A stretch of DNA of 64,000 bases from an uncultured Clostridia bacterium (lineage in GTDB: Bacteria > Bacillota > Clostridia > Christensenellales > Borkfalkiaceae): contig CANRGG010000005.1 in assembly GCA_947630115.1 (NCBI GenBank), positions 1 through 64,000 of the forward strand, read 5' to 3'. The translations under genes were made by a program, and so were the position numbers. The notes under the pieces were generated by a model, which was not told the origin of the DNA, made no database searches, and saw only the letters and a program-made list of their open reading frames with translations. Shown here in pieces: positions 33,601 to 41,628 of the stretch (position 1 is the first letter of the stretch; the number at the start of each line of letters is the position of its first letter).

Positions 33601-36517
33601 AGGCATAGAGTTTGAACCTGAAATAGTTGCCAATCCCGGCGAAATCGTCGTATTCAAGGCGCAGACGAGGGCCGTCCCCGCCGCCACTTACCGAGAAATA
33701 GACGGTTTCGTCCGAGACGTTTCCGAAATTATCCTTGGCGTAAAAACGCACGCTGTGCTCGCCGTCGGGAAGAGAGACGGTGTAGCAGTAGTCGCCGTCC
33801 GTTTGGAACGCCTTCTCCCGGAAGAGCTTTCCGTCGATATAATAGTAGCACGCCTCCGACATGCCCGAGTTATAGGGGCTGACCGCGGTGTCGTCGGCCG
33901 CGGAAGTGCGGAAGGTGACCGTATTCGAGGGGATCGTCATGCCGTCCTCCAACGGCTGCGGATCGGATCCGCCCGTGAGGGAATAGCGAATGCCGCCCGT
34001 CACCGGCGCCACGACGTCCTGCGTGTTCGTGCCATAGACAAACTGCACATTGTCGATGAGCACCCAGCCCTTGCAATCCTTTGTGGGGATCGGGGTGCCG
34101 TGCCGGTCGTAGAGGCCGTTCTGATAGGTTCCCGTCGCATACATCAGGCGGACAAGCTCGCCGGGCAGGATTTTGATCGCGCGGCCCGCAAACCCGGAAA
34201 GATCGGCTTCGACATACTTCCAGCCCTCCCAGTTGATCCCGCCGAAGTCGGTCTTGTCCTTCGCCTGCGCCGCATTGCAAGCGTCCGTGAAGTTCACATA
34301 TTGGTAGGTGTAATCCTCACTGCCCACGTTCTGGACGCCGATCGCCGCGCGGAGCCAAAGGTTGACCGTCCCCTCCGGCGCATAGAGCCAAAGCCCGATC
34401 GCCGTGGGCGAGCCCGTCAAGACCTGCGGACGGGAAAAGCCAATACAAGCTCCCTCGATCTTATTTTCGCTCTGCGAAAAGTCATAATTGAGTTTGATCG
34501 CCTTCTTGCCGAAACGGACGATCTCTGCCCATTCTTGCTTGTCGGTCGAGACGACTTCCGCGCTCTCCTGTCCGCCGCGATCTGCCCCGTTCGTTTCGAC
34601 ATAGTGCGCCGTGACAAGATCGACGGTATCCGCGCTTTCTCCTTCGCTTTCATTGTCCCATTTGATGATCTTGCCGCCTTCAAGGCTGACTCTGCCGAAC
34701 TTTGCGTAGTCGATGGCATGGAAACTCGTGTTGTTCTTGTCTGCGACTTCCGCCTCGCCCTCGTCGCCGCCGTTGATGACAAGGCTCGGCTGCATGCCGA
34801 TCTTCACATAAATGGATTTCGAAACTTTCTCCTGTTTGTTCTCTTCCCCCTGATAGGTCGCCGTCACGGTTGCGTTCGAGGAGATCTTCCAATTCTCCGT
34901 GACCGTGAATTTCAATCCCTCGAATGTTCCCGTGGCATATCGATTTTTATCTTTTTGCCATTCATTATACTCTTCTGTATAATGTTCATACACTTTTTCA
35001 TATTCCGCATAAGACTTATCTTCCGCTTCCGTATAGGTTTCTCCGTGTCCGAAGTATTGCTCTTTTGTCTTTTTCTCTTCATGCGGATACAGGGTGCCAA
35101 CGCCGCTGACGCGCAGCTCTTCGAATTTTTCTTCCCATTGAATATCGCCCGGCTTCAAATGGACGATCTTTTGGTTATAAAAGGCGGTGAGACCGAAATC
35201 AGTCTCCTGCTTGTAGTCCAGATTCACCGACTCGGACGGGAAGGAAAGGGTATCTGGATGATAAAAACCGAGCGTCGTTTCGCCCTTGGATTGCCCGCCT
35301 ACGACGTATTCGACCGTCAAGTCGCCGACAAAATTTTCGGGCGCCGTAAAGGTCGCCTTTGCGGTGTTTCCGCTCAAAGAACTGTCCGTAAATGTCCCTT
35401 TTTCGGCGCCGTTCGCGTCCTTGACCTTCCATTCGCCTTGGGGAATTTGATCGACCGCAAAGCCGTATGCGTCGGAGGCGAGCGCCGAAAGCTCCACCGC
35501 GGAGCCGGGCGTATAGTATTCATTCTGCGGCGTGATCGAGGCATGGTCGAACTGACCGCTCGGCTGTGCCGTCGTCGTGATGAGAAGCGCCGAAGAAATC
35601 GTCCGCTCGAAGCCGTCCGACGGGATATTGCGCATGACCGCCTCGTTTTCGCCCTCGCGATGGGTGGAGAAGGTCGTGGAGCCGCCGCCGTCGAAGTTCA
35701 GAACGTCCTTGCAGCCCAAATGGAGCATGGTATAGGCGACTTCTCTGGTCGTCAGGCCGGAAGAGCGGGGCGCCTGTCTGCCGTCCACGCAGAGAATGAC
35801 GACGGAACCGTCCTCTTTGATCCCGATCGCCGTTCTCGGAACGAGCGAAGCGTCAGTGTCAGCGCCGCTTGTCAGTTTCCCGTCCATCGCAAGCGTGAAA
35901 AATCCGCCCGACGCGTCCTCGATCGTAATATTCGGATTCTTTGTCTTTTCTCTCTGTTTTTGTTCCGCTTGTTCGATTGTCGTGCCCGCCTCGAAAATGC
36001 CGACGCTGCCATCGCTGAACGAGGCGAAATAGGCGCGGTCCTTGTTCTCATGGAACTTTTTGCCGCGGATCACCAGCATGCCCGTCGGCTCGCCCGTCGT
36101 CATATTGAAAATATCGGAGTTGACGCCCGCGATGACCCGCTCGTCGGGATATTTCGTCTGATATTCCTTCATCTGATCGGAAAGCGCCTTGAACGTCCAG
36201 GTATTCGTTTTGGTTTCGTCCAGATTTCCGTAACTTGCGCGGAATTTGACGTTCTTTCTGTCCGCTTTGATGTCCATGACATAGCCGAGCGTCTGGGTGC
36301 CGGATTCGGTGTTCATGACAAGATTGCGCTCCACAACATCGGGCGAAACGCGGAAGGAAGTGTCCGACGTGATCGTATAATCGGTATCCTTGATCTTGGC
36401 AAGATCCGCATAGGCAGGCCGGAGCGGCAAGAACAGCGCGGCGCCCGCAAGCGCACAGCAAAGCGTCGCCGCAAGGCAGGTCCCTACGATTTTTTTCTTG
36501 TTCATTTTCCCTTTCAA
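30644..36517 (-). CDS. Giant surface protein: phosphodiester glycosidase plus purple acid phosphatase-like domains
   Basis: Predicted secreted protein of 1957 residues. Start TTG 36517 has AGGAG seven bases ahead; ATG at 36505 is an alternative. Order: signal peptide; NAGPA-type phosphodiester glycosidase domain (about 60-320; GVNSDIFN, VPRTAIGI, LHLGCKDVLNFDGGGSTTF); Ig-like domains; a carbohydrate-binding-like beta region (600-820); FN3-like domain (about 1210-1310); metallophosphoesterase with GDMQ, QTGDSVDN, IGNHETV, CHVPIF and GHDHSYAR; one cell-wall-binding-type repeat (GVWHYFDENCLGLNG); leucine-rich BspA-like repeats (1680-1790); C-terminal helix and basic end. It may release sugars from phosphodiesters and then phosphate from the product; that pathway is inference. 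Confidence 0.85.
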   Translation of the reverse strand: MKGKMNKKKIVGTCLAATLCCALAGAALFLPLRPAYADLAKIKDTDYTITSDTSFRVSPDVVERNLVMNTESGTQTLGYVMDIKADRKNVKFRASYGNLDETKTNTWTFKALSDQMKEYQTKYPDERVIAGVNSDIFNMTTGEPTGMLVIRGKKFHENKDRAYFASFSDGSVGIFEAGTTIEQAEQKQREKTKNPNITIEDASGGFFTLAMDGKLTSGADTDASLVPRTAIGIKEDGSVVILCVDGRQAPRSSGLTTREVAYTMLHLGCKDVLNFDGGGSTTFSTHREGENEAVMRNIPSDGFERTISSALLITTTAQPSGQFDHASITPQNEYYTPGSAVELSALASDAYGFAVDQIPQGEWKVKDANGAEKGTFTDSSLSGNTAKATFTAPENFVGDLTVEYVVGGQSKGETTLGFYHPDTLSFPSESVNLDYKQETDFGLTAFYNQKIVHLKPGDIQWEEKFEELRVSGVGTLYPHEEKKTKEQYFGHGETYTEAEDKSYAEYEKVYEHYTEEYNEWQKDKNRYATGTFEGLKFTVTENWKISSNATVTATYQGEENKQEKVSKSIYVKIGMQPSLVINGGDEGEAEVADKNNTSFHAIDYAKFGRVSLEGGKIIKWDNESEGESADTVDLVTAHYVETNGADRGGQESAEVVSTDKQEWAEIVRFGKKAIKLNYDFSQSENKIEGACIGFSRPQVLTGSPTAIGLWLYAPEGTVNLWLRAAIGVQNVGSEDYTYQYVNFTDACNAAQAKDKTDFGGINWEGWKYVEADLSGFAGRAIKILPGELVRLMYATGTYQNGLYDRHGTPIPTKDCKGWVLIDNVQFVYGTNTQDVVAPVTGGIRYSLTGGSDPQPLEDGMTIPSNTVTFRTSAADDTAVSPYNSGMSEACYYYIDGKLFREKAFQTDGDYCYTVSLPDGEHSVRFYAKDNFGNVSDETVYFSVSGGGDGPRLRLEYDDFAGIGNYFRFKLYAFGAVKQADLTLSLNGKYEIETICADHVTKKSEKDGVWSFAIDGGLDNGLVATLKLKIPVNVFAGSLLSFQASGSFETDAEQGTEEIETVNTFRMRTIYSPIREFYHLRAQDMIVNMGDGEIYIFDTENDPADEIDVYYVQEADGEENAESKEIKLGKTDKDGKLIREEGEAKNVLLTAEQGTYTLYAIDEYGARSFYTAVTSYNAVQYDGEGDPPVAYYAIFNAVSDPSTQKNISWMSYIKDLNEASKANKLELSESEDMKDAVLYTGTSTIVSYDTQKNANYVNNLALTSLKPGTEYYYRVGDGENWSEPSSFTTTDSLIKRTEFFVVGDMQGEDAAMASKFSESMEKAGHRYLFGIQTGDSVDNPGSYDEWTALLNVLSNNVYAKTPMIHVIGNHETVNDPTAFAARKIYGSTAEGPSGWTSYEIGDVYVASLGFTTDAEELKNFAEWLKEDAGKSRATWKILTCHVPIFNTNPEQSESEIYRRAGLEQAIEEAGVKFVFSGHDHSYARTKVLKGGAESEDGVVYFIAGTAGDKKYSCVSSDKFEKATQDYHALYLSVSANSRHIEITAWDVDENGTATQFDFYEAGPRECQLADHQFEYNSETGDFFCKVCGNYYKIDDLKLYSGLVDDTVSGSARYLQGGKFLTGAVNIDGVWHYFDENCLGLNGTLKLGGDTFLEDCVFEKGAFVPGGKVTDAGLAGDEAYFLILEGKTFYLTGSGKTYSFSSESGRPWGVLTDITEIVVGKDITEIGNVALRNIPKVTSLTFEKGSKLEVIGQDSLRDLGKDTNIELIVLPQSVKTIKIDAFRGIRVGTLVLPDGVEPFERDAFRWYFKLELNVLEGSKAHTTAESLGLPFKTRSYLMSDGADDMFTGVVVTENQDKTEREIYYVVDGELAKSREERFAAISETVKRYQALSGEEKSARAEEFAILKGLTEEYNGDAKERNEVQERVSEAAFGPFAAAAAVAVSAVAALAGAVLKRRFW

Positions 36518-36575
36518 AGTAAATCTCCTCTTTTTTCTCGAATTTTCCTATAGCTTATGCAATGAGTTTTGTTTC

Positions 36576-36604
36576 ATTATATGGATTTGGAAAAAAGCTG
36601 TCAA
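36576..36604 (-). promoter_or_regulatory. Promoter of the giant surface-protein operon
   Basis: Minus strand TTGACA (36604-36599), 17-base spacer, TATAAT (36581-36576), both perfect. Confidence 0.85.
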
Positions 36605-36642
36605 GTAAAATCGGGAAATTTTGTATTTTTCTGCCGTTTTAT

Positions 36643-36673
36643 AAAAAAAGCCGACGGATTTTGTCCCCGTCGG
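36643..36673 (-). terminator. Terminator of the Cys-motif lipoprotein gene
   Basis: Minus strand CCGACGG / CCGTCGG stem (36673-36651), then CTTTTTTT. Confidence 0.8.
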
Positions 36674-36721
36674 TCGAATGTTCAAAAATAAATTTTTTCA
36701 GATCTTTTGAGCGCCCTTCGA

Positions 36722-37291
36722 TCAGTCTCCGCCGAGCCTGTGGATGATCTCGACGTCGGTGACCGCATTGCAGCCCGGGCGCAGACAGTGACGCGAACGC
36801 TGACCGTCCTGCGTCTTGGTCGGGTGCTTGTCGATCGTGAAGGCAGTGTCGAACAGATGTCCGAGCGCGCCGATGATCCGAGCTTCCGTCTCCTCGCAGC
36901 GGGTGCACTTGTGAACCATCAACCCGCTCATCTCGCAGGTCGCCTCTTGGATCTCCCATTCTCCCCAATCGTGCCCTCTTGCGGGGATCTCGCCCGTCTG
37001 TTGCAGCCCGCACATCGTGCATCTTCTCTTCCAGAGTCCGTCCTCGTTGCAGGTAACTTCCGTGACGACCTCCCACACGGTGAAGCTATGCGGGACGATG
37101 GGCATGACGATCGTGCGGACGTCGCCGCATTCGAGGCAGACGAGCCGCACCTCTCCCTCGCTGTAACAGGTCGCTTCCCGGATGACCTCCTGCCCATAGA
37201 CGTGAACGTGATCGCTGTCGCATGCGCAAAGACCGAGCGCCGTTGCGGCAACCATGACTGCGGCAAAAAGCAAAGCAGCGAATTTTTTCAC
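36722..37291 (-). CDS. Small lipoprotein with repeated CxxC/His motifs
   Basis: Unrecognised secreted protein of 189 residues. GTG start at 37291 after GGGGGAG. The signal peptide ends in LGLCACDSD, so a lipobox cysteine is likely. The mature part contains three to four repeats of about 35 residues of the type EATC...G...C..CG, followed by H (VCLECGDV, RRCTMCGL, HKCTRCEE, HCLRPGCNA). Such repeats are found in extracellular proteins of gut Clostridia, often next to other surface proteins; paired cysteines suggest disulfide or metal-stabilised small modules. It has its own promoter and lies upstream of the giant surface-protein operon in the same direction. Confidence 0.75.
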   Translation of the reverse strand: MKKFAALLFAAVMVAATALGLCACDSDHVHVYGQEVIREATCYSEGEVRLVCLECGDVRTIVMPIVPHSFTVWEVVTEVTCNEDGLWKRRCTMCGLQQTGEIPARGHDWGEWEIQEATCEMSGLMVHKCTRCEETEARIIGALGHLFDTAFTIDKHPTKTQDGQRSRHCLRPGCNAVTDVEIIHRLGGD

Positions 37292-37341
37292 TCTATTCTC
37301 CCCCTTCGGAAAAGCCGACTCCCCTCCACTTTTCCTTTTAT

Positions 37342-37372
37342 ATTATATCACACCCTCCCGCCGATTTGTCAA
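37342..37372 (-). promoter_or_regulatory. Promoter of the CxxC lipoprotein gene
   Basis: Minus strand TTGACA (37372-37367) and TATAAT (37347-37342) with TGA in front (extended -10); the spacing of 19 is long. Confidence 0.55.
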
Positions 37373-37427
37373 GCATTTGGGAAAAAGAATTCAAATTGTT
37401 ATAAAGATTCAGAAAATGTGTTAAAAA

Positions 37428-37445
37428 TGTGAAATTTCTTTCACA
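37428..37445. promoter_or_regulatory. Operator-like palindrome
   Basis: TGTGAAA-TTTC-TTTCACA, perfect 7-bp arms, midway between the two divergent promoters. A regulator binding here could act on both the lipoprotein and the transporter gene. Confidence 0.4.
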
Positions 37446-37489
37446 TCGGAAGAATTTCGGGGCTGTTTTGCGCGAGAAAGGCGATTTCG

Positions 37490-37518
37490 TTGACAAACGC
37501 GCCGATTTGTGATAAAAC
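37490..37518 (+). promoter_or_regulatory. Transporter promoter
   Basis: TTGACA (37490-37495), 17-base spacer, TAAAAC (37513-37518) preceded by TGA (extended -10). Confidence 0.65.
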
Positions 37519-37549
37519 AGAGACCGTTTCAAACAGGAAAGGAAGAAAA

Positions 37550-38863
37550 ATGCTGCCTGTCGTGCTGATCTGCGCCGCGTCGGTCGCTCTGATGATCGTC
37601 TGCGTGCTGTTTTTCCCGAAACTGAAGATCGGAAAGATTTCCGTCTCGACCTATTGGCTTGCGACGCTGCTCGGCGCCGCCGTTTTGCTTGCAAGCGGGC
37701 TCGCGGACGTGAAAACTCTGGGGACGGCACTTATCGCGGACACCGCGGTCAATCCGCTGAAGATCCTCGTCCTGTTTCTCTCCATGACGGTGCTCTCCGT
37801 CTTTTTGGACGAGCTCGGCTTTTTCCGCTATCTTGCCGGCGCCGCCCTGCGGCGGGCGCGGGGCGGGCAGAAAAAGCTCTTTCTGATCCTCTATCTCACC
37901 GTCTCGGCGCTCACCGTCTTTACTTCGAACGATGTCATCATCCTCTCCTTCACCCCCTTCATCTGCTATTTTGCGAAGAACGCCAAGATCGACCCCATCC
38001 CCTATCTTGCGGCGGAATTTGTCGCCGCCAACACCTGGAGCATGGCCCTTCTGATCGGCAACCCGACCAACATCTATCTTGCGACCGCGGCGGGCATCGA
38101 CTTCGTTTCCTATCTCAAAGTGAGCCTCGTGCCCACCCTCTTTGCGGGCGGCACGGCGTTTGGCGCCCTCTGGCTGCTGTTCCGCAAAAAACTCTCGGCA
38201 CCCATGGAAAATTTGCCCGAAAAAATCGACCTTTGCGACAAACCCCTGCTCGTGACGGGGCTCATCCATCTCGGCGCCTGCACCGTCCTGCTTGCGGCGG
38301 GCTCCTATCTGGGGCTTGAAATGTGGCTCGTCTCCCTCTGCGCCGTTTTCAGCCTGTTCCTCTCCACCCTCGTCATCTCCGCCGTCCGGAAAAAGCCGCC
38401 GAAGCCTCTTGCGGGCTGTCTCAAACGCGCGCCCTACGAGCTCATCCCCTTCCTCCTGTCCATGTTCGTGTTTATCTCCGCCCTCTCCGAGCGCGGCGCG
38501 ACCGAGGCGATCGCAAAATTCCTCGGGGAGGACCTGCTCGTTCTGAAATACGGCGCGGCGTCCTTTCTGACTGCCAACGTCATCAACAACATTCCGATGA
38601 GCGTGCTCTTTTCCGACGTCCTCGGCCATCTTCCCGCGGCCTCCGCCGCCGGGGCGGTGTACGCGACGATCGTCGGCTCCAACCTCGGGGCGCTCTTCAC
38701 CCCCATCGGCGCCCTTGCGGGGATCATGTGGAGTTCCATCCTCAGCCGCCACGGGCTGAAATTCTCCTATCTCGACTTTCTGAAAATGGGCGTTGCGGCG
38801 GGGCTCCCCGCCCTTTTCGCCGCGCTCGGGGGGCTCGAACTCATGCTCCTCCTGTTTCCTTGA
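37550..38863 (+). CDS. ArsB/NhaD-type ion transporter
   Basis: Integral membrane transporter of the ion-transporter superfamily, 437 residues with about eleven hydrophobic segments. Family hallmarks are FTSNDVIILSFTPFI and LLIGNPTNIYLA in the first half and TANVINNIPMSVLF with GSNLGALFTPIGALAGIMW in the second, the two inverted-repeat signature loops. The ORF track begins at TTG in the -35 box; ATG 37550, seven to eight bases after GGAAAGG, is the start. It could export arsenite or exchange Na+ and H+; no ars genes (arsR, arsC) lie nearby, so arsenic export is unproven. Confidence 0.85.
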   Translation: MLPVVLICAASVALMIVCVLFFPKLKIGKISVSTYWLATLLGAAVLLASGLADVKTLGTALIADTAVNPLKILVLFLSMTVLSVFLDELGFFRYLAGAALRRARGGQKKLFLILYLTVSALTVFTSNDVIILSFTPFICYFAKNAKIDPIPYLAAEFVAANTWSMALLIGNPTNIYLATAAGIDFVSYLKVSLVPTLFAGGTAFGALWLLFRKKLSAPMENLPEKIDLCDKPLLVTGLIHLGACTVLLAAGSYLGLEMWLVSLCAVFSLFLSTLVISAVRKKPPKPLAGCLKRAPYELIPFLLSMFVFISALSERGATEAIAKFLGEDLLVLKYGAASFLTANVINNIPMSVLFSDVLGHLPAASAAGAVYATIVGSNLGALFTPIGALAGIMWSSILSRHGLKFSYLDFLKMGVAAGLPALFAALGGLELMLLLFP

Positions 38864-38914
38864 CGCTTTTCCGTCTTTCCGCCCCGATTTCTTGCCCTCT
38901 TCCCCGGAAAACAG

Positions 38915-38943
38915 TTGACTTTTCCCCAAAAAAATTATATAAT
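38915..38943 (+). promoter_or_regulatory. nhaC promoter
   Basis: TTGACT (38915-38920), 17-base spacer, TATAAT (38938-38943). Confidence 0.8.
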
Positions 38944-38980
38944 GAATAAAATCATTCCGATTTATTACAAGGAGCGGACT

Positions 38981-40789
38981 ATGAACGTCAGTTTTGCAGA
39001 GATTCTTGCGGTCGCCGAAGCCGAAATCAACGCCGGCAACGCTTTGCAATTCATGGGGGATTATTTCTGGGCGCTGCTTCCCGCGCTTGCCGCGATCGTG
39101 CTCGCCCTTCTCACCAAGGAAGTTTACGTCTCCCTGTTTCTGGGGATCTTCGTGGGCTCGATGTTTCTTGCGCACGGGAACCCGATCAACGCGCTGGTCA
39201 AACTGTTTGAGATCATGGCGGGCGCGATCGGGCCGAGCACGGAAGTTTCGGGCGGAGAGGTCGTCGTCACGGGCGCGGGGAACGCGGGGATCCTGATCTT
39301 CATTCTGGAACTCGGCATTCTGGTCGCCCTGATGAACAAGGCGGGCGGCGCGAAGGCGTTCGGGAACTGGGTGCACAAACACATCAAATCGCGCAAGGGC
39401 GCTCTCCTTGCGACGACGGGGCTCGGCTGCACCCTTTTCATGGACGATTATTTCAACCGTCTCACGAACGGCTCGATCATGCAGCCCGTCAACGACAATT
39501 ACAGGATCTCGCGCGCAAAGACCGCCTTCCTCGTCGGCAGTATCTCGGTGTCCATCTGCATTCTCGTGCCGATCTCGAGCTGGGCGAGCGCGATCGCCGG
39601 CAACATCGGCGAGGGCATGAACGCGACTTCCGCCGAGGCGTTCGGCTATTATGTCAAGACCATCTTCTGCAACTTCTATCCCATCTTGATGTTACTCTTC
39701 CTCATCGTCACCTCGATCCTCGGGATCGACCTTTTCGGGCTCTACAAGCATGAGAGCCACGCGATCCTGACAGGCGATTTGACGGGCGGGCTCGAGATCG
39801 CGCAGTCGGATGAGGAGATCTCTTTCAGCCTCAAGGGCAGGGTGTTCGATCTTCTGATCCCGATCGCGGCGCTCATCGCAAGCTGCTGCACCTTCCTTCT
39901 TCTGAAAACTTCGGACGGACAGGCGATGTTCGACACGAATACTTCGCTCGCCATGGGCGGCTGCATTGCGATCATTCTCTGCCTGCCCCTCTATCTTCCG
40001 CGCAAGCTCATGACGCTGAAAGAATACACCGGCTGTTTCACGGCGGGCTTCAAGTCGATCGCCGACGTCATCATTATCCTGGCCTTTGCCTGGACGCTGA
40101 CGGGCGTCTGCGAGGAGATGAACCTTGACAAGTTCGTCACGGCGTTCGCCTATTGGATCGGCGACCTCAAGACGCTGCTTCCCGCGATCTTCTTCCTGGC
40201 GGCGATGGGCGTCGCCTTCTCGACGGGGACTTCCTGGGGCACGTTCGGGATCATGGTCCCCATCGTCGTGCCGATGGGCCAGCAGATCGGCGCCGACATT
40301 TTGATCCTCACGATCGCAGCGGTGCTTTCGGGCTCGGTGTTTGGCGATCAGGTCTCCCCCATTTCGGACGCAACCATTCTCTCCGCGGCCGCGGCGAAGA
40401 GCAACCATCTCGGCTATGTCAAGGCGCAGCTTCCGAACGCCCTTCTGATCGCCGGGATCACCTTCATCACCTTCCTTGTCGCGGGGCTCACGGGGCGGAT
40501 CTGGGTGGGCTGGATCGTCGCGCTCGTCCTCTTCGCGGGGCTGATCGTGACCGCCTATTTCATCCAGAAAAAGCACGGCAGATTGACCGACAAACTTTAT
40601 AAGGAAACGCTGGCGGAGGAGGCGGCAAGCGGCGAGGAGCTTTCCGAAGGCGGCGAAAAGGGGCAGACGGCGGACGGCGAGGTCTTGAACGACGAGATCC
40701 CGGACGACGAGCTTTCCCGGCTCGGACTGATCCCCGAATCCATGGTCAAAAAATCCGCAGACGGCGGAGACGACGAAAAAACGGCATAA
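38981..40789 (+). CDS. nhaC: NhaC family Na+/H+ antiporter
   Basis: Secondary transporter of about 602 residues with twelve or so membrane segments and a charged cytoplasmic tail (about 530-602). NhaC-type sequences visible: TTGLGCTLFMDDYFNRLTNGSIM, VPISSWASAIAGNIG, FSTGTSWGTFGIMVPIV, GSVFGDQVSPISDATILSA. Members exchange Na+ for H+ or amino acid pairs; the clade with the DDYFNRL motif is usually annotated NhaC-like. The ORF track starts in the promoter at 38915; ATG 38981, six bases after AAGGAG, is right. Monocistronic with its own promoter and terminator. Confidence 0.9.
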   Translation: MNVSFAEILAVAEAEINAGNALQFMGDYFWALLPALAAIVLALLTKEVYVSLFLGIFVGSMFLAHGNPINALVKLFEIMAGAIGPSTEVSGGEVVVTGAGNAGILIFILELGILVALMNKAGGAKAFGNWVHKHIKSRKGALLATTGLGCTLFMDDYFNRLTNGSIMQPVNDNYRISRAKTAFLVGSISVSICILVPISSWASAIAGNIGEGMNATSAEAFGYYVKTIFCNFYPILMLLFLIVTSILGIDLFGLYKHESHAILTGDLTGGLEIAQSDEEISFSLKGRVFDLLIPIAALIASCCTFLLLKTSDGQAMFDTNTSLAMGGCIAIILCLPLYLPRKLMTLKEYTGCFTAGFKSIADVIIILAFAWTLTGVCEEMNLDKFVTAFAYWIGDLKTLLPAIFFLAAMGVAFSTGTSWGTFGIMVPIVVPMGQQIGADILILTIAAVLSGSVFGDQVSPISDATILSAAAAKSNHLGYVKAQLPNALLIAGITFITFLVAGLTGRIWVGWIVALVLFAGLIVTAYFIQKKHGRLTDKLYKETLAEEAASGEELSEGGEKGQTADGEVLNDEIPDDELSRLGLIPESMVKKSADGGDDEKTA

Positions 40790-40809
40790 AAACATGAAAT
40801 TTGGATGAA

Positions 40810-40850
40810 CCCCGCGGGCAGAATTGCCCGCGGGGCTTTTGTTTTTTTGT
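40810..40850 (+). terminator. nhaC terminator
   Basis: Perfect 11-bp stem CCCCGCGGGCA-GAAT-TGCCCGCGGGG, then CTTTTGTTTTTTT. Confidence 0.9.
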
Positions 40851-40892
40851 GATAAAAAAGACGGCCTTTGGAGGATCGGCCGCCGAAAAAAA

Positions 40893-40921
40893 TGTACATG
40901 GATTAGCTTAATCTATGTACA
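40893..40921. repeat. Palindrome 1 upstream of the pilin-like gene
   Basis: TGTACATGGATTA-GCT-TAATCTATGTACA, 13-base arms with one wobble pair. It shares the core CATAGATTA / TAATCTATG with palindrome 2, 131 bases away. The DNA between them (40922-41023) is AT-rich and holds no gene. Confidence 0.8.
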
Positions 40922-41023
40922 AAATCTATTTATAGAATAACATATTTCCTTTTATCCGTCAAGTAAAATCGCCTGTTTTTCAAAAAAATTTCCGAACTTT
41001 CATATTTTATGCGCCGTCAAGTT

Positions 41024-41071
41024 GGAAAATGTTCATAGATTAAGCTAATCTATGAACATTTTCCATTTTTT
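41024..41071. repeat. Palindrome 2 upstream of the pilin-like gene
   Basis: GGAAAATGTTCATAGATTA-AGC-TAATCTATGAACATTTTCC, perfect 19-bp arms (41024-41064), then ATTTTTT. It could be a terminator, an operator, or one end of a small lost element. It lies about 100 bases before the pilin-like start. Confidence 0.8.
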
Positions 41072-41165
41072 ATGCAGTGATATAAATGCCCTGCAAAAAC
41101 GGAATAAATGCCGCTTCGTCCCGGCGGCAATTTATAAAAATTTATTTTTAAGGAGAAGAAAAACC

Positions 41166-41594
41166 ATGCAAAAAAGAAACAAAAAGGGCTTTACCCTTGC
41201 AGAACTCTTGATCGTCGTTGCGATCATCGCAATTCTCGTAGCCATTGCAGTTCCGCTTTTCGTTAGTTCGCTGAACGACGCAAAGGAGGCGACCAAGAAC
41301 GCGAATATTCGCACCGTTAGAAGCACTGCGGCTGTTGCGATCTTAAGAGACGCACAATATGAAACTCATAAAACAAATGGTTGGAAAGCCGTTGCCTGCA
41401 TTACAAAAACCAGCGAAATCAAAAGTATGACAATAACCGCAGATGATGCAGGGGGCAAAAATGCGGCAGATGAATGTAAGGAACACTCGGGAAGTGAAAG
41501 TTGTGGATGTTCGGAAGATACATGTGATTGCGCATATCAGGTTACGGTTCATATTACAACACTTGATTTAGATAAGGTAACGGTCACGGGTTAA
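41166..41594 (+). CDS. Type IV pilin-like protein with prepilin signal
   Basis: Small protein of 142 residues with a class III signal: KKGFTLAELLIVVAIIAILVAIAVPLF, where a prepilin peptidase would cut after Gly and methylate Phe. The Glu at mature position 5 is present. The C-terminal part is short, with a cysteine cluster (ESCGCSEDTCDCAY) that could form disulfides or bind metal. AAGGAG precedes the ATG at 41166; the ORF track starts in palindrome 2. No pilus assembly genes are in the window, so it is an orphan pseudopilin or pilin here. The gene is more AT-rich than its neighbours. Confidence 0.85.
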   Translation: MQKRNKKGFTLAELLIVVAIIAILVAIAVPLFVSSLNDAKEATKNANIRTVRSTAAVAILRDAQYETHKTNGWKAVACITKTSEIKSMTITADDAGGKNAADECKEHSGSESCGCSEDTCDCAYQVTVHITTLDLDKVTVTG

Positions 41595-41628
41595 TAACTT
41601 CATTTACTCAATAACTTCACAAGCAAAA

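Noticed and set aside
30959-36553. 1864-codon open frame on the plus strand opposite the giant surface protein
   Set aside because: It lacks recognisable domains, is rich in Arg/Asp/Val as expected of a GC-rich antisense shadow, and the minus-strand gene has clear motifs, promoter and ribosome site.
40893-41064. Insertion-sequence annotation for the paired palindromes
   Set aside because: No transposase and no target-site duplication seen; kept as repeats only.
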